Source: Gammaproteobacteria bacterium
GTDB lineage: Bacteria; Pseudomonadota; Gammaproteobacteria; Burkholderiales; Nitrosomonadaceae
Length of the DNA stretch: 45,755 nt
Direction: 5' to 3'
Assembly: GCA_030431985.1 (NCBI GenBank)
Contig: JAUIIB010000022.1
Span: 1 to 45,755, forward strand
The notes below the pieces were generated by a model, which was given only the letters and a program-made list of their open reading frames with translations, was not told where the DNA came from and did no database searches. This document shows, in pieces, positions 26,124-35,312 of the stretch. The position numbers were made by a program, and so were the translations under genes. The number at the start of each line of letters is the position of its first letter. Position 1 is the stretch's first letter.

Positions 26124-26985
26124 AATTCCAGTCGTAATTCCATGTCAGGAAGATACGCTAGTCGGCATTATTAACAAGCCGAAAGATGTAAGTCGCATTG
26201 GCGTTGTCATTGTCGTTGCAGGCGGGCCTCAGTATCGCGTTGGTGCACACCGGCAATTTGTTACGCTAGCCAGGTTACTCGCCGGTCATAATATCGCTTC
26301 CATTCGTTTTGATCATCGCGGTACTGGAGACAGCACCGGATCGTTGCGTGGTTTTATCGATATGAATGCGGATATTCAAAGTGCCGTCGACATTTTGTTA
26401 AATCATGTGCCTGAGGTGGAAAAAGTCGTATTGTGGGGAGAATGCGAATCCGCAACGGCGGGTGCTTTTTACAGTTATTCTGATGTGCGTGTCCAAGGTG
26501 TTTTCATGGTTAATCCGTGGATCAGAACGGACGCAGGCTTGGCTAAAACCATGTTGAAACATTATTATTGGCGTCGTGTACTTGAGAAAGCGTTCTGGGC
26601 TAAAGTTGTGTCTGGAGACTTTTCTATGATGCGGTCGTTAAAATCTTGCATGGAATTGGTGCGGTCAACGTTCTCTAAATCAGAGGATGTCAATAATTCG
26701 ACGTTAGAGAATGAGCTGGAATCGCTGCCGTTACCGGAACGGTTAGCTCAAAGTTGTCAGCATTTCCAAGGGCAATTGTTTATTCTGACCAGTGGCCATG
26801 ATTACATCGCTCAAGAATTCAAGGACTATGTAAAATCTTCAGAAATCTGGCAGGCGTTAACTACAACCAAACGGGTAACGATCGAGGATCTCCCCGATGC
26901 GGATCATACGTTTTCCCGGCTTGAGTGGCGTGAAAAACTGTTTGATTATACGGTCAGTTGGGTGAAGCGCCAGGAATCAAATTAG
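26104..26985 (+). CDS. Alpha/beta-hydrolase, exosortase A-associated hydrolase 1-like
   Basis: This 293-residue alpha/beta-hydrolase matches the hydrolase 1 family of exosortase A systems (hydr1_PEP): VVIVVAGGPQYRVGAHRQFV, FDHRGTGDSTGSLRGF and LVNPWIRT-like sequence at about 135-141. The nucleophile elbow is GECES, with Cys114 at the nucleophile position; Asp233 (SGHDYI) and His268 (DADHTF) complete a plausible Cys-Asp-His triad. A thioesterase or acyl transfer role on an ACP is a reasonable inference. The ATG lies inside the end of the preceding gene. It is the last gene of the operon. Confidence 0.85.
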   Translation: MLSNQNEIPVVIPCQEDTLVGIINKPKDVSRIGVVIVVAGGPQYRVGAHRQFVTLARLLAGHNIASIRFDHRGTGDSTGSLRGFIDMNADIQSAVDILLNHVPEVEKVVLWGECESATAGAFYSYSDVRVQGVFMVNPWIRTDAGLAKTMLKHYYWRRVLEKAFWAKVVSGDFSMMRSLKSCMELVRSTFSKSEDVNNSTLENELESLPLPERLAQSCQHFQGQLFILTSGHDYIAQEFKDYVKSSEIWQALTTTKRVTIEDLPDADHTFSRLEWREKLFDYTVSWVKRQESN

Positions 26986-27233
26986 TTTCCTCGGCACAAT
27001 AATATTTAGACTGCAGCTTTTATGTTCCAGTTGTATTCTAATCTAGACGTACAGCTTGTCCCTCGATGCACTTTTGTGCCAATCACTTAATTTCTTGGGT
27101 GTCATTATTGGTGAGTCATTTGGTGTGACGCTTTTGTTGTGCGAAGAGATTGTCTGCTCTATTCGTTTTCCTGATTTTAAGCCATTTTTTTGATAAAATA
27201 AGGATTTAATTTACAATCTTTTGGAGTTATTTG
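26986..27233. other. Intergenic region before ndk
   Basis: A noncoding 248-base gap divides the acyl-carrier operon from ndk. GGCACAA at 26993-26999 and TTGTGCC at 27074-27080 form an inverted repeat, and GCAC-TTTT-GTGC at 27068-27079 makes a small hairpin. GATAAAAT near 27192-27199 could be the -10 box of the ndk promoter, but no good -35 box is seen. Confidence 0.35.
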
Positions 27234-27659
27234 ATGGCAATTGAGAGAACTTTTTCCATTATCAAACCGGATGCCGTTGCAAAAAACGTGGTTGGGCAGA
27301 TTTATTCACGTTTTGAATCAAATGGATTAAAAATAATTGCCGCCCGTATGACCCGGCTGTCTAGAAACGAAGCTGAGCAATTCTACGCAATTCATCGCGA
27401 ACGCCCTTTTTTCAAAGATCTTGTGGACTTTATGATATCGGGTCCTGTGATGGTACAGGTGCTCGAAGGTGAGGATGCAATTCGAAAAAACAGAGATTTA
27501 ATGGGTGCAACAGACCCAAAGAAAGCTGAAAAGGGCACGATACGTGCTGATTTTGCTGACAGTATAGATGCTAATGCTGTCCATGGCTCAGACGGACCGG
27601 AGACGGCAGCCGTAGAAATTGCCAGTTTTTTCCCAACATTGGGAATATATTCTCGTTAA
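27234..27659 (+). CDS. ndk: Nucleoside diphosphate kinase
   Basis: Ndk transfers the gamma-phosphate between nucleoside tri- and diphosphates. The 141-residue protein starts [20 protein letters not shown], has the family strings [20 protein letters not shown] and [18 protein letters not shown], and the phospho-accepting His117 in NAVHGSDG. The ATG at 27234 follows TTGGAG by 7-8 bases; an in-frame TTG just upstream is not needed. rlmN begins 24 bases downstream, a common order in this class. Confidence 0.97.
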   Translation: MAIERTFSIIKPDAVAKNVVGQIYSRFESNGLKIIAARMTRLSRNEAEQFYAIHRERPFFKDLVDFMISGPVMVQVLEGEDAIRKNRDLMGATDPKKAEKGTIRADFADSIDANAVHGSDGPETAAVEIASFFPTLGIYSR

Positions 27660-27683
27660 TTATTCTGAAGTTGATTATCATTC

Positions 27684-28823
27684 GTGACTGCTAATTTGCT
27701 TAATTACGATAGACAAGGTCTTATCGATTTCCTGAGTGAAATGGGCGAAAAATCATTTCGTGCCAGGCAAATATTGAAATGGATTCATCAATCAGGTGAG
27801 TCAGATTTTGATCAGATGACCGATTTATCAAAAAACTTGAGAACCAAATTATCTGGTCTGGCTGCTGTTTCATTGCCACGTGTGATGCGCGATCATACTG
27901 CTGCTGATGGCACTCGTAAGTGGTTGCTGTCAGTTGATGACGCTGGTAATGGGATAGAAAGTGTTTATATTCCAGAGCCCAATCGTGGGACGCTATGTAT
28001 TTCCAGTCAGGTTGGGTGTGCACTGGCGTGTGCATTCTGTGCAACGGGAAAGCAAGGTTTTAACCGTAATCTGTCAGTGGCTGAAATTATTGGTCAACTT
28101 TGGTTAGCGAATAAAGCACTTGCAAAAAGCGATGCTGATCAACAATTATCGGCAGTGGAATCTGAAGCGACCGTTACTCCAGTTTTGCCGTCGCCACGTA
28201 AAGTGACCAATGTTGTGATGATGGGAATGGGCGAGCCGTTGGCCAATTTCGAACACGTCGTAACCGCTCTCGATATCATGCTTGATGATCATGGCTATGG
28301 GTTGTCTCGTCGGCGGATCACAGTCAGCACATCAGGGTTGGTGCCGGCAATTGACCGGTTGAGAGAACGTTGCCCGGTTGCCTTGGCAGTATCATTGCAT
28401 GCACCAAATGATGCATTGCGTGACCGTCTAGTGCCCATTAATCAAAAATATCCAATCAAAGCGCTGTTGGAGGCTTGTCAGCGCTATTTACAGGCTGCAC
28501 CGCGTGATTTTATAACGTTTGAATATGTGATGCTTGATGGTGTCAATGATGGCGCTTCCCATGCGCATGAGTTGGTTGAACTCGTTAAAGATGTTCCCTG
28601 TAAATTTAATTTGATTCCATTTAATGCTTTCCCAAACTCTGGATTTAATCGATCTTCGCCGGACGCCGTGCGTGCTTTCCGTGATATTCTAATGAAGGCG
28701 GGGCTCGTGACGACCGTTCGGAAAACACGTGGTGATGATATCGCAGCTGCGTGTGGTCAATTAGCAGGACAAGTTCATGATAAAACACGGCGGACACTCA
28801 AAGTGAGCATGGAGATTATGTAA
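27684..28823 (+). CDS. rlmN: Dual-specificity rRNA/tRNA methyltransferase RlmN
   Basis: RlmN is a radical SAM enzyme that methylates C2 of A2503 in 23S rRNA and A37 in some tRNAs. The 379-residue protein has the cluster motif CALACAFC with Cys112, 116 and 119, the GMGEPLAN segment, and the C-terminal methyl-carrying Cys357 in [10 protein letters not shown] low-similarity insert (about 152-175) precedes [12 protein letters not shown], as is usual in betaproteobacteria. The likely start is a GTG at 27684; no ATG is better placed. The stop codon overlaps the pilW start by one base. Confidence 0.95.
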   Translation: MTANLLNYDRQGLIDFLSEMGEKSFRARQILKWIHQSGESDFDQMTDLSKNLRTKLSGLAAVSLPRVMRDHTAADGTRKWLLSVDDAGNGIESVYIPEPNRGTLCISSQVGCALACAFCATGKQGFNRNLSVAEIIGQLWLANKALAKSDADQQLSAVESEATVTPVLPSPRKVTNVVMMGMGEPLANFEHVVTALDIMLDDHGYGLSRRRITVSTSGLVPAIDRLRERCPVALAVSLHAPNDALRDRLVPINQKYPIKALLEACQRYLQAAPRDFITFEYVMLDGVNDGASHAHELVELVKDVPCKFNLIPFNAFPNSGFNRSSPDAVRAFRDILMKAGLVTTVRKTRGDDIAAACGQLAGQVHDKTRRTLKVSMEIM

Positions 28824-29638
28824 TGGATACGGTGCGCAAAAAATGCTTGTTTGAAAAATGCGTAAGGTTGAGCATTTTAATGAGTGTAGTTGGGGTTGTT
28901 TTTTTAGGTGGGTGCGTTCATGAACCAACTGAAGAACAGTTAACCCCGGAACAAATGGCAATGCGGGCTGAAAGAAGTGCACGTGTTCATACTGAACTGG
29001 CCGCCGAATATTTTTATCGCAGACAATATAAAATAGCGTTAGAAGAAATTGACAAAGCATTGAAATCGAATCCTGACTATGCGCCGGCCTACAGTGTGCT
29101 GGGATTGACTAACATGGCATTGGGGGAAGACGTTAAGGCGCAGTCTAATTTTGAACGAGCACTGAAACTAGAGCCTGATAATTCTGAGATTCACAATAAT
29201 TATGGTTGGTTTTTGTGTGAACGTTTGCCGGAAAGAATGGATAGTGCTATCAATCATTTTATGACTGCATTGCGAGATCCGCTCTATGAAACACGCCATG
29301 TTGCTTATGCTAATGCGGGTATGTGTGAGTTAAAACGTGATCATTTTACTGCAGCATCCCTGTACCTTGGCGAATCGTTGTTGCTCCAGCCGGATTATCG
29401 GCCCGCTAAGGTTGGGTTTATTGAAATGGATTTCAAAACAGGGAAAATTGCAATAGCCCGAGAAAAATTATCCAATTTTATGCAAAAATATCAGCCTACA
29501 GCTAGGAGTTTATGGTTGGGGGTGCAGATTGAACGAGTAACAGGTAATAGCCAGGCGGCAAACAGTTATTTATTTCAGTTGCAAAAGAAATTCCCGGATT
29601 CAAATGAAGCCAGAGCGATAAAAAAAGTTGGAGATTGA
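28823..29638 (+). CDS. pilW: Type IV pilus biogenesis lipoprotein PilW/PilF (TPR)
   Basis: This outer-membrane pilotin-type lipoprotein helps the PilQ secretin assemble. The 271-residue protein has a lipobox VFLGGC with Cys31 and six TPR units from about residue 55 (LAAEYFYRRQYKIALEEIDK, then YAPAYSVLGLTNMALGEDVK and the NNYGWFLCERL unit). Gene order after rlmN is that of PilF/PilW in proteobacteria. Start and the preceding stop share a base (TAATG), so translation is coupled; GGAG lies 8-11 bases upstream. No other pilus genes are in the window. Confidence 0.9.
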   Translation: MDTVRKKCLFEKCVRLSILMSVVGVVFLGGCVHEPTEEQLTPEQMAMRAERSARVHTELAAEYFYRRQYKIALEEIDKALKSNPDYAPAYSVLGLTNMALGEDVKAQSNFERALKLEPDNSEIHNNYGWFLCERLPERMDSAINHFMTALRDPLYETRHVAYANAGMCELKRDHFTAASLYLGESLLLQPDYRPAKVGFIEMDFKTGKIAIAREKLSNFMQKYQPTARSLWLGVQIERVTGNSQAANSYLFQLQKKFPDSNEARAIKKVGD

Positions 29639-29639
29639 G

Positions 29640-30746
29640 ATGGATGATTCTGTCAACGATGGCAAAGACACGACGAATGAAGGTGATCACCGGGGTGATG
29701 CTGCACCGGAAGATTCTGATGAAAATGGTGTGACCACAAAAACGACATCTCAATCAGATGAATTGACGCAGGGAACATTTGAGAATCTTCAGAAATTTAC
29801 AGACACTACAAAGTCTGACGATCAGGTTTCTGATGATAAATTATGCGTAGAATCGGGGCCGGAAATCAGCCATTTTTTAAAAACAGAAAATCAATCCAAT
29901 GTACCGATCGAAGGTGATGAGGTGCTGGATTCAGCAAGTGTAGTACATGGTGTAGGCCATTCGTTGCGTAACGCACGAGTGGCTAGAAACATGAGTGTTG
30001 ATGAGGTGTCACGTCAACTCAGAATATCGGTGGAGCAAGTTGAGGCGATAGAAAAAGAGAATTTCGATACATTGCCTGGACGCACTTTTGTACGTGGTTT
30101 TGTGCGCAATTACGCCAATTTAATGCAGCTTGATGCGGCCTCCATCGTTCAGTTGTTGCCAGGCCCAACCACCGTGGTTTCACATGTAGAGCACACACCA
30201 TTCAAGATTCAGGAAATGAAACCTTCATCGAGAGATGGTAAGGGACCGGGCAGTTTGGTGCTCATTATGGTTGTTATCGCTCTTCTGGTAGTGGTGGGTT
30301 ATTTTCTGTATCAAAAAATACCTATGGGGGAGTCAGTAGAAGAACAAGAGATGGATCTGGCTGTACAACAAAAAGATGGACAAGCTTCCGTAGAATTAGA
30401 ACTTCCACTTTCTCCGCTTAATTTATCACAAAAGCCTGAAGGTGCAACACAATTTAGTCAAAATGCATTATCTGATTTGAGCTCGGTTTCTAAAATCAAC
30501 GCATTTGGTACAATTACTTTGAACTTTGTTGCCGATGCACATATTAAAATTACAGATGGTAATAATGATATTATTTTTGAGCAAAATAATATTCGTGGTA
30601 CGCAACAAAGGGTTAGTGGAAGACGCCCTTTGTCGATTGTTGTCAGCGATGCATCTGCTGTTGAGGTTACATATAATGACAGGGTGATTGATATTGAACC
30701 TTATACCGATTCCCAAAATGGCAGTGCACAACTAACGCTTGAATAG
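29640..30746 (+). CDS. rodZ: RodZ-like helix-turn-helix membrane protein
   Basis: RodZ links the MreB cytoskeleton to the membrane and shapes rod cells. The 368-residue protein has a Cro/C1-type helix-turn-helix at about residues 105-165 (LRNARVARNMSVDEVSRQLR, with RTFVRGFVRNYANLM), one membrane span at about 205-226, and a C-terminal DUF4115 region (INAFGTITLNFVADAHIKIT, then RPLSIVVSDASAVEVTYND). It has an acidic Ser/Thr-rich extension of about 100 residues before the HTH, longer than in E. coli RodZ. The ATG at 29640 follows GGAG by 6 bases. Confidence 0.85.
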   Translation: MDDSVNDGKDTTNEGDHRGDAAPEDSDENGVTTKTTSQSDELTQGTFENLQKFTDTTKSDDQVSDDKLCVESGPEISHFLKTENQSNVPIEGDEVLDSASVVHGVGHSLRNARVARNMSVDEVSRQLRISVEQVEAIEKENFDTLPGRTFVRGFVRNYANLMQLDAASIVQLLPGPTTVVSHVEHTPFKIQEMKPSSRDGKGPGSLVLIMVVIALLVVVGYFLYQKIPMGESVEEQEMDLAVQQKDGQASVELELPLSPLNLSQKPEGATQFSQNALSDLSSVSKINAFGTITLNFVADAHIKITDGNNDIIFEQNNIRGTQQRVSGRRPLSIVVSDASAVEVTYNDRVIDIEPYTDSQNGSAQLTLE

Positions 30747-30817
30747 TCAATAATAAATTTGTAATCTGGATTAGTATTGCAAATTAAATTCAGAGAAATA
30801 TAAACAATTACTCAATA

Positions 30818-32056
30818 ATGTCCCAGAATAATCTTACTTCTTTACGTCGTTCCAGCGTTGGTGTTAACGTTGGAACTGTTAAAATCGGCGGAGGCGCGCC
30901 GGTTGTCGTTCAATCAATGACCAATACTGATACCGCTGATGAAGCAGCCACCGTAGAACAAGTGGCGCAACTGGCTCGTGCTGGTTCAGAATTGGTACGC
31001 ATTACGGTTAATTCGGCAGATGCAGCTCAGGCAGTACCCGGAATTCGTCAGCGGCTTGACGACATGGGTTGTCATGTACCCTTAGTTGGTGATTTTCATT
31101 TTAACGGGCATAAATTGTTAACCAGTTTTCCTGAATGTGCAAAATCTTTAGCCAAGTTTCGTATTAATCCCGGAAATGTAGGTAAGGGGAAAAAACGCGA
31201 CGAACAATTTGCAACGCTAATTGAAACAGCGTGTCAGTATGACAAACCCATACGCATCGGTGTGAACTGGGGGAGTCTTGATCAGGAAATGCTGGCTCGT
31301 ATTATGGATGAGAATGCTCGTTCTAAGAATCCACAGGATGCGAGCTACGTGATGCGAGAGGCATTGATTACTTCGGCGTTGGAAAGTGCTGCTAAAGCGG
31401 AAGAAATTGGATTATCCCGCGACAAAATTGTGCTGTCCTGTAAGGTGAGTGGCGTGCAGGATTTGATAATGGTTTATCGTGAGTTGGCGGCGCGCTGTGA
31501 TTATGCGCTGCATCTTGGGTTGACGGAAGCTGGAATGGGCTCGAAAGGTATTGTGGCTTCAACGGCGGCATTGGCGATACTGCTACAAGAAGGCGTTGGT
31601 GACACCATTCGCATTTCCTTAACGCCGGAACCCGGTGGATCGCGCTCGAGGGAAGTTATCGTAGCTCAGGAAATCCTGCAAACCATGGGTTTGCGCGCTT
31701 TTGTGCCATTGGTCGCGGCATGCCCTGGATGTGGACGTACCACCAGCACTTATTTTCAGGAACTGGCTGAGAGTATTCAAGGCTATGTACGTGATGAAAT
31801 GATTGTATGGCGTAATCAATATGAAGGCGTAGAAAATATGACGTTGGCCGTTATGGGTTGCGTGGTGAATGGCCCGGGAGAAAGTAAGCACGCTAATATT
31901 GGTATCAGCCTGCCGGGTTCAGGAGAAAGTCCCGTTGCTCCCGTTTATGTTGACGGTGAAAAAACTGTGACGCTGAAGGGCGACAACATTGCCGATGAAT
32001 TTCGCCAGATCGTCGATAATTATGTCCGAGAAAAATATCCTAGAAAAACGGCGTAA
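30818..32056 (+). CDS. ispG: 4-hydroxy-3-methylbut-2-enyl diphosphate synthase IspG (GcpE)
   Basis: IspG is a [4Fe-4S] enzyme of the MEP isoprenoid pathway. The 412-residue protein begins with [20 protein letters not shown] and [20 protein letters not shown], has the GVNWGSLD segment, and the cluster cysteines in [14 protein letters not shown] at about residue 303 and [10 protein letters not shown] at about 347. A short loop between the two cluster motifs is usual in the longer betaproteobacterial form. It supplies precursor for ubiquinone, which links it to ubiH. The stop codon overlaps hisS by one base. Confidence 0.96.
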   Translation: MSQNNLTSLRRSSVGVNVGTVKIGGGAPVVVQSMTNTDTADEAATVEQVAQLARAGSELVRITVNSADAAQAVPGIRQRLDDMGCHVPLVGDFHFNGHKLLTSFPECAKSLAKFRINPGNVGKGKKRDEQFATLIETACQYDKPIRIGVNWGSLDQEMLARIMDENARSKNPQDASYVMREALITSALESAAKAEEIGLSRDKIVLSCKVSGVQDLIMVYRELAARCDYALHLGLTEAGMGSKGIVASTAALAILLQEGVGDTIRISLTPEPGGSRSREVIVAQEILQTMGLRAFVPLVAACPGCGRTTSTYFQELAESIQGYVRDEMIVWRNQYEGVENMTLAVMGCVVNGPGESKHANIGISLPGSGESPVAPVYVDGEKTVTLKGDNIADEFRQIVDNYVREKYPRKTA

Positions 32057-33315
32057 TGACTAAGGGGGTTAAAGCGATTCGGGGTATGAACGATGTTCTG
32101 CCCGATGAAGTGCATCAATGGCAATTTTTTGAACAAACGGTTCAAGACTGGTTGGCCATGTATGGTTACCGCAATATTCGCACACCGGTTATTGAATATA
32201 CTGATTTATTTGTTCGTTCCATCGGCGAGGTGACGGATATTGTTGAAAAGGAGATGTATAGTTTTATCGATCATCTCAATAACGATAATTTGTCCTTACG
32301 TCCAGAAGGTACTGCGTCCTGCGTGCGTGCAGTGATCGAACATAATTTATTATATGGCAGTCCGCAACGGCTTTATTACACAGGCCCTATGTTTCGGCAC
32401 GAACGGCCGCAAAAAGGTCGCTATCGCCAGTTTCACCAAGTCGGTGTAGAGGCATTGGGCTTTGAAGGCCCTGACATTGATGCCGAATTAATTATCATGT
32501 GTTCCCGTTTGTGGAAAATGCTTGGCATCACTGGTTTGCGCCTAGAGATTGGTACGCTGGGTAATATGGAGTCCAGAGTTTTATACAGAAAGCGGCTGAT
32601 TAAGTATTTTGAAGAGTATGTTGATCAGCTGGATGAAGATGCCAATAGACGGTTGCATACCAATCCATTACGTATACTGGATAGCAAAAATCCGGCAATG
32701 CAGTCCATCATAGAACGCGCACCTAAATTGATTGATGATTTAGATGAGACGTCACGACTTCATTTTGAAACATTGCAGCGAATTCTGAGTGATCAGGGAA
32801 TTCAGTTTGAAATTAATTTGCGGCTGGTCAGAGGCTTAGATTACTATAATCGTACTGTTTTTGAATGGATTACAGATAAGCTGGGTGCGCAGAGTGCGGT
32901 ATGTGCTGGGGGACGATATGATGGACTTGTCGAACAGATGGGTGGTAGGCCTGCGCCGGCATGTGGTTTCGCTATGGGTATAGAACGGCTTCTGGCTTTG
33001 ATGCATGAATGCGATAAGATGACCGAACCACCAACCCCTGATGCTTATATTGTGCATCACGGTGATCAGGCTACAGATTATGCCTGGGAAACAGCTGAGC
33101 TCTTGCGTAATAGCGGACACCGCGTTGTATTGCATTGTGGTGGCGGGAGTTTTAAGTCGCAGATGAAAAAAGCAAATACGAGTCGTGCTCGTTACGCGAT
33201 TATTATTGGTAGTGATGAGGTAATGACTCAAGAAGTAACGTTAAAGCCACTGCGGACGGCTGACGAGCAGACTAGAGTCGACGTGCGTGCATTAAGCAGT
33301 GTGCTCAGGGTATAG
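32056..33315 (+). CDS. hisS: Histidyl-tRNA synthetase
   Basis: HisRS charges tRNA-His. The 419-residue protein has class II motifs: [16 protein letters not shown] and [20 protein letters not shown] (motif 2), [17 protein letters not shown], and [20 protein letters not shown] with [12 protein letters not shown] (motif 3), then the C-terminal anticodon-binding domain from about 325. The start overlaps the ispG stop (TAATG), so the two are co-translated. Confidence 0.97.
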   Translation: MTKGVKAIRGMNDVLPDEVHQWQFFEQTVQDWLAMYGYRNIRTPVIEYTDLFVRSIGEVTDIVEKEMYSFIDHLNNDNLSLRPEGTASCVRAVIEHNLLYGSPQRLYYTGPMFRHERPQKGRYRQFHQVGVEALGFEGPDIDAELIIMCSRLWKMLGITGLRLEIGTLGNMESRVLYRKRLIKYFEEYVDQLDEDANRRLHTNPLRILDSKNPAMQSIIERAPKLIDDLDETSRLHFETLQRILSDQGIQFEINLRLVRGLDYYNRTVFEWITDKLGAQSAVCAGGRYDGLVEQMGGRPAPACGFAMGIERLLALMHECDKMTEPPTPDAYIVHHGDQATDYAWETAELLRNSGHRVVLHCGGGSFKSQMKKANTSRARYAIIIGSDEVMTQEVTLKPLRTADEQTRVDVRALSSVLRV

Positions 33316-33415
33316 CGCGTGCGGTTAATGTATGTCTGACCAGTTCAAGTAGTAAAAATAGTGATTTAACAGTTTCGAGTTTCTGATATAACAATAAATT
33401 CTTTCGGGAAAAAAA

Positions 33416-34054
33416 ATGGCAACATATAGTCGTGAGGAAGAAGAAAAGTTTGAAGGCATTCAGGCCTGGTGGAAACGTAACGGCACCATCATAACAGCAC
33501 TCCTGGCAACAATAGTCGTAACCTTTGGTGGTATGCAAGTATGGAAATATTATCAGCAGAAACAGGCCCAACAGGCTGCTGATCTATACGCCCTTCTGCA
33601 ACAGGTAACGGCAACTGATGATATTGAAAAAATTAGTGATGCGGCCTATTTGTTGACAGAGGGATATCCATCAAGTGGTTATGCGCCAAGGGCTGCATTG
33701 ATTGCAGCCAAGGCAAGTGTAAATGCTGGCGACTGGCAGCGTGCAAAACAGCAATTTCAATGGATATTGGATCATGCGGCTGAAACGGAACTGAGAGATT
33801 TGGCTCGGTTAAGGTTGGCCGGTATTCTACTTGATGAAGAAAAGTATAATGAAGCGCTGCGTCATTTAAATACAGAGCATGCCGATGCATTCTCCGGATT
33901 GTATACAGATCTTAAGGGAGATGTGTTCGTTGCTTCCGGTAACATGACGGAGGCTCGTTTGGCTTATCAGACAGCTGTTGATAAATTGAATAAGAGCAAT
34001 AATTATTACAACATTGTCCAGATGAAACTGGATGCGTTGGGTGATTCAGAGTAA
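33416..34054 (+). CDS. yfgM: YfgM-like membrane protein (SecYEG/PpiD partner)
   Basis: YfgM is an inner-membrane protein bound to the translocon and to PpiD. The 212-residue protein has a cytoplasmic N-tail MATYSREEEEKFEGIQAWWK, one membrane span at about 25-43, and a periplasmic TPR-like domain (PSSGYAPRAALIAAKASVNA, RAKQQFQWILDHA, RLRLAGILLDEEKYNEALRH). Position between hisS and bamB agrees. GGGA lies upstream of the ATG, within a purine-rich run. Confidence 0.9.
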   Translation: MATYSREEEEKFEGIQAWWKRNGTIITALLATIVVTFGGMQVWKYYQQKQAQQAADLYALLQQVTATDDIEKISDAAYLLTEGYPSSGYAPRAALIAAKASVNAGDWQRAKQQFQWILDHAAETELRDLARLRLAGILLDEEKYNEALRHLNTEHADAFSGLYTDLKGDVFVASGNMTEARLAYQTAVDKLNKSNNYYNIVQMKLDALGDSE

Positions 34055-34077
34055 ATCATACGCAGTTGGGTGCTGAA

Positions 34078-35283
34078 GTGTTTAGCCGAAACAAGTATCT
34101 ATGGATTGTATTATCTGTATGCCTATTGGGGAGCTGTAGCAGCCTTCCTTCGCCGTTTGACTCGAATATATTGGATACGTTGCAGTCTCCAATTGATGAG
34201 TTGTTTGATCGTGAAGAAAAAGTGGTGATAGACGAGGCGGAGTTAGAAGCTTTAAATGCACTTGATTCTATTCCGTTGTTATGGGAGCGCAGTATCGGCG
34301 AAAGTGAATTTGCGCAATTCTATATTGCCTACGAGAATGACGTCATATATGTTGCTGATGAGTCGGGACAATTGACGGGCCTTAATCCACAATCGGGTGA
34401 GACAATCTGGTTGGTTGAGACTGAACAGTCTTTTTCAGCTGGGGTCGGTGCCGGTGAGGGGATTGTACTGGTGGGTACATCGAAGGGTAAGGTGCTGGCT
34501 TATAACGAATCCGGTCATGCAATGTGGACTGCACAGGTGAGTAGTGAAATACTTGCGCCACCTGAAATTAAGGATGATATGGTGGTTGTGAGAACAGTCG
34601 ACGCCATGATTTATGGTTTAAATGCAGTTGATGGCAGTCATAAATGGACCTATCAAGGTTCGACGCCGACATTGACGGTACGTAGTTCTGCAGGTGTTGT
34701 CGTTACACAGGGGGCGGTTTTTGCTGGATTCGCCGGCGGCAAAATGGTGGGTATGAGTTTATTCAACGGCAACATTGGTTGGGAGGCCGTGGTGTCGCAG
34801 CCGCGAGGTGTGACAGAGCTTGAACGTATGACTGACATCACGAGTTCTCCGGTGATTGATGATCGGCTTATTTGTGCTGTTGCTTATCGTGGGAGAGTCG
34901 GCTGTTTTCAAATTATTGACGGTACGCAGATCTGGGCACGTGAATCATCAAGTAGTGTAGGTTTGGCAATGGATAATGATTATGTGTATGTCACCGAAGA
35001 TAAAGGCGTGTTGGCTGCATATGATAAGCAGAATGGCGCAGGTATGTGGAAACAGGTGAAGCTGGGTAGTAAGAACCTGACGGCGCCATTAGTGAACGGC
35101 CAGTATGTAATAGTCGGTGATGATCAGGGTTACGTTAATATGCTGAGGAATTATGATGGTGTCGTGTTAGCACGGGCAGCGACTGATGGCAGCGCGATCT
35201 TATCGCGCCCGCAAAGCTTTCCAAACGGATTTGTCGTACAGACTGCTGATGGCGGCATTTTTGCGTTTAGTTCACAATTTTAA
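34078..35283 (+). CDS. bamB: Outer membrane assembly lipoprotein BamB
   Basis: BamB is a beta-propeller lipoprotein of the BAM complex. From the GTG at 34078 it is 401 residues with a lipobox CLLGSC ending at Cys20. PQQ-like repeat strings occur throughout: LIPLLWERSIGE-like start, DVIYVADESGQLTGLNPQSG, TIWLVETEQSFSAGVGAGEG, VLAYNESGHAMWTAQVSSEI, GLNAVDGSHKWTYQG and ICAVAYRGRVGCFQIIDGT. An in-frame TTG at 34066 is an alternative start. It converges with fliK 29 bases downstream; der, which usually follows, is absent. Confidence 0.9.
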   Translation: MFSRNKYLWIVLSVCLLGSCSSLPSPFDSNILDTLQSPIDELFDREEKVVIDEAELEALNALDSIPLLWERSIGESEFAQFYIAYENDVIYVADESGQLTGLNPQSGETIWLVETEQSFSAGVGAGEGIVLVGTSKGKVLAYNESGHAMWTAQVSSEILAPPEIKDDMVVVRTVDAMIYGLNAVDGSHKWTYQGSTPTLTVRSSAGVVVTQGAVFAGFAGGKMVGMSLFNGNIGWEAVVSQPRGVTELERMTDITSSPVIDDRLICAVAYRGRVGCFQIIDGTQIWARESSSSVGLAMDNDYVYVTEDKGVLAAYDKQNGAGMWKQVKLGSKNLTAPLVNGQYVIVGDDQGYVNMLRNYDGVVLARAATDGSAILSRPQSFPNGFVVQTADGGIFAFSSQF

Positions 35284-35312
35284 TGCGGCTGTTCCTGGTT
35301 TATAACCCGGAA

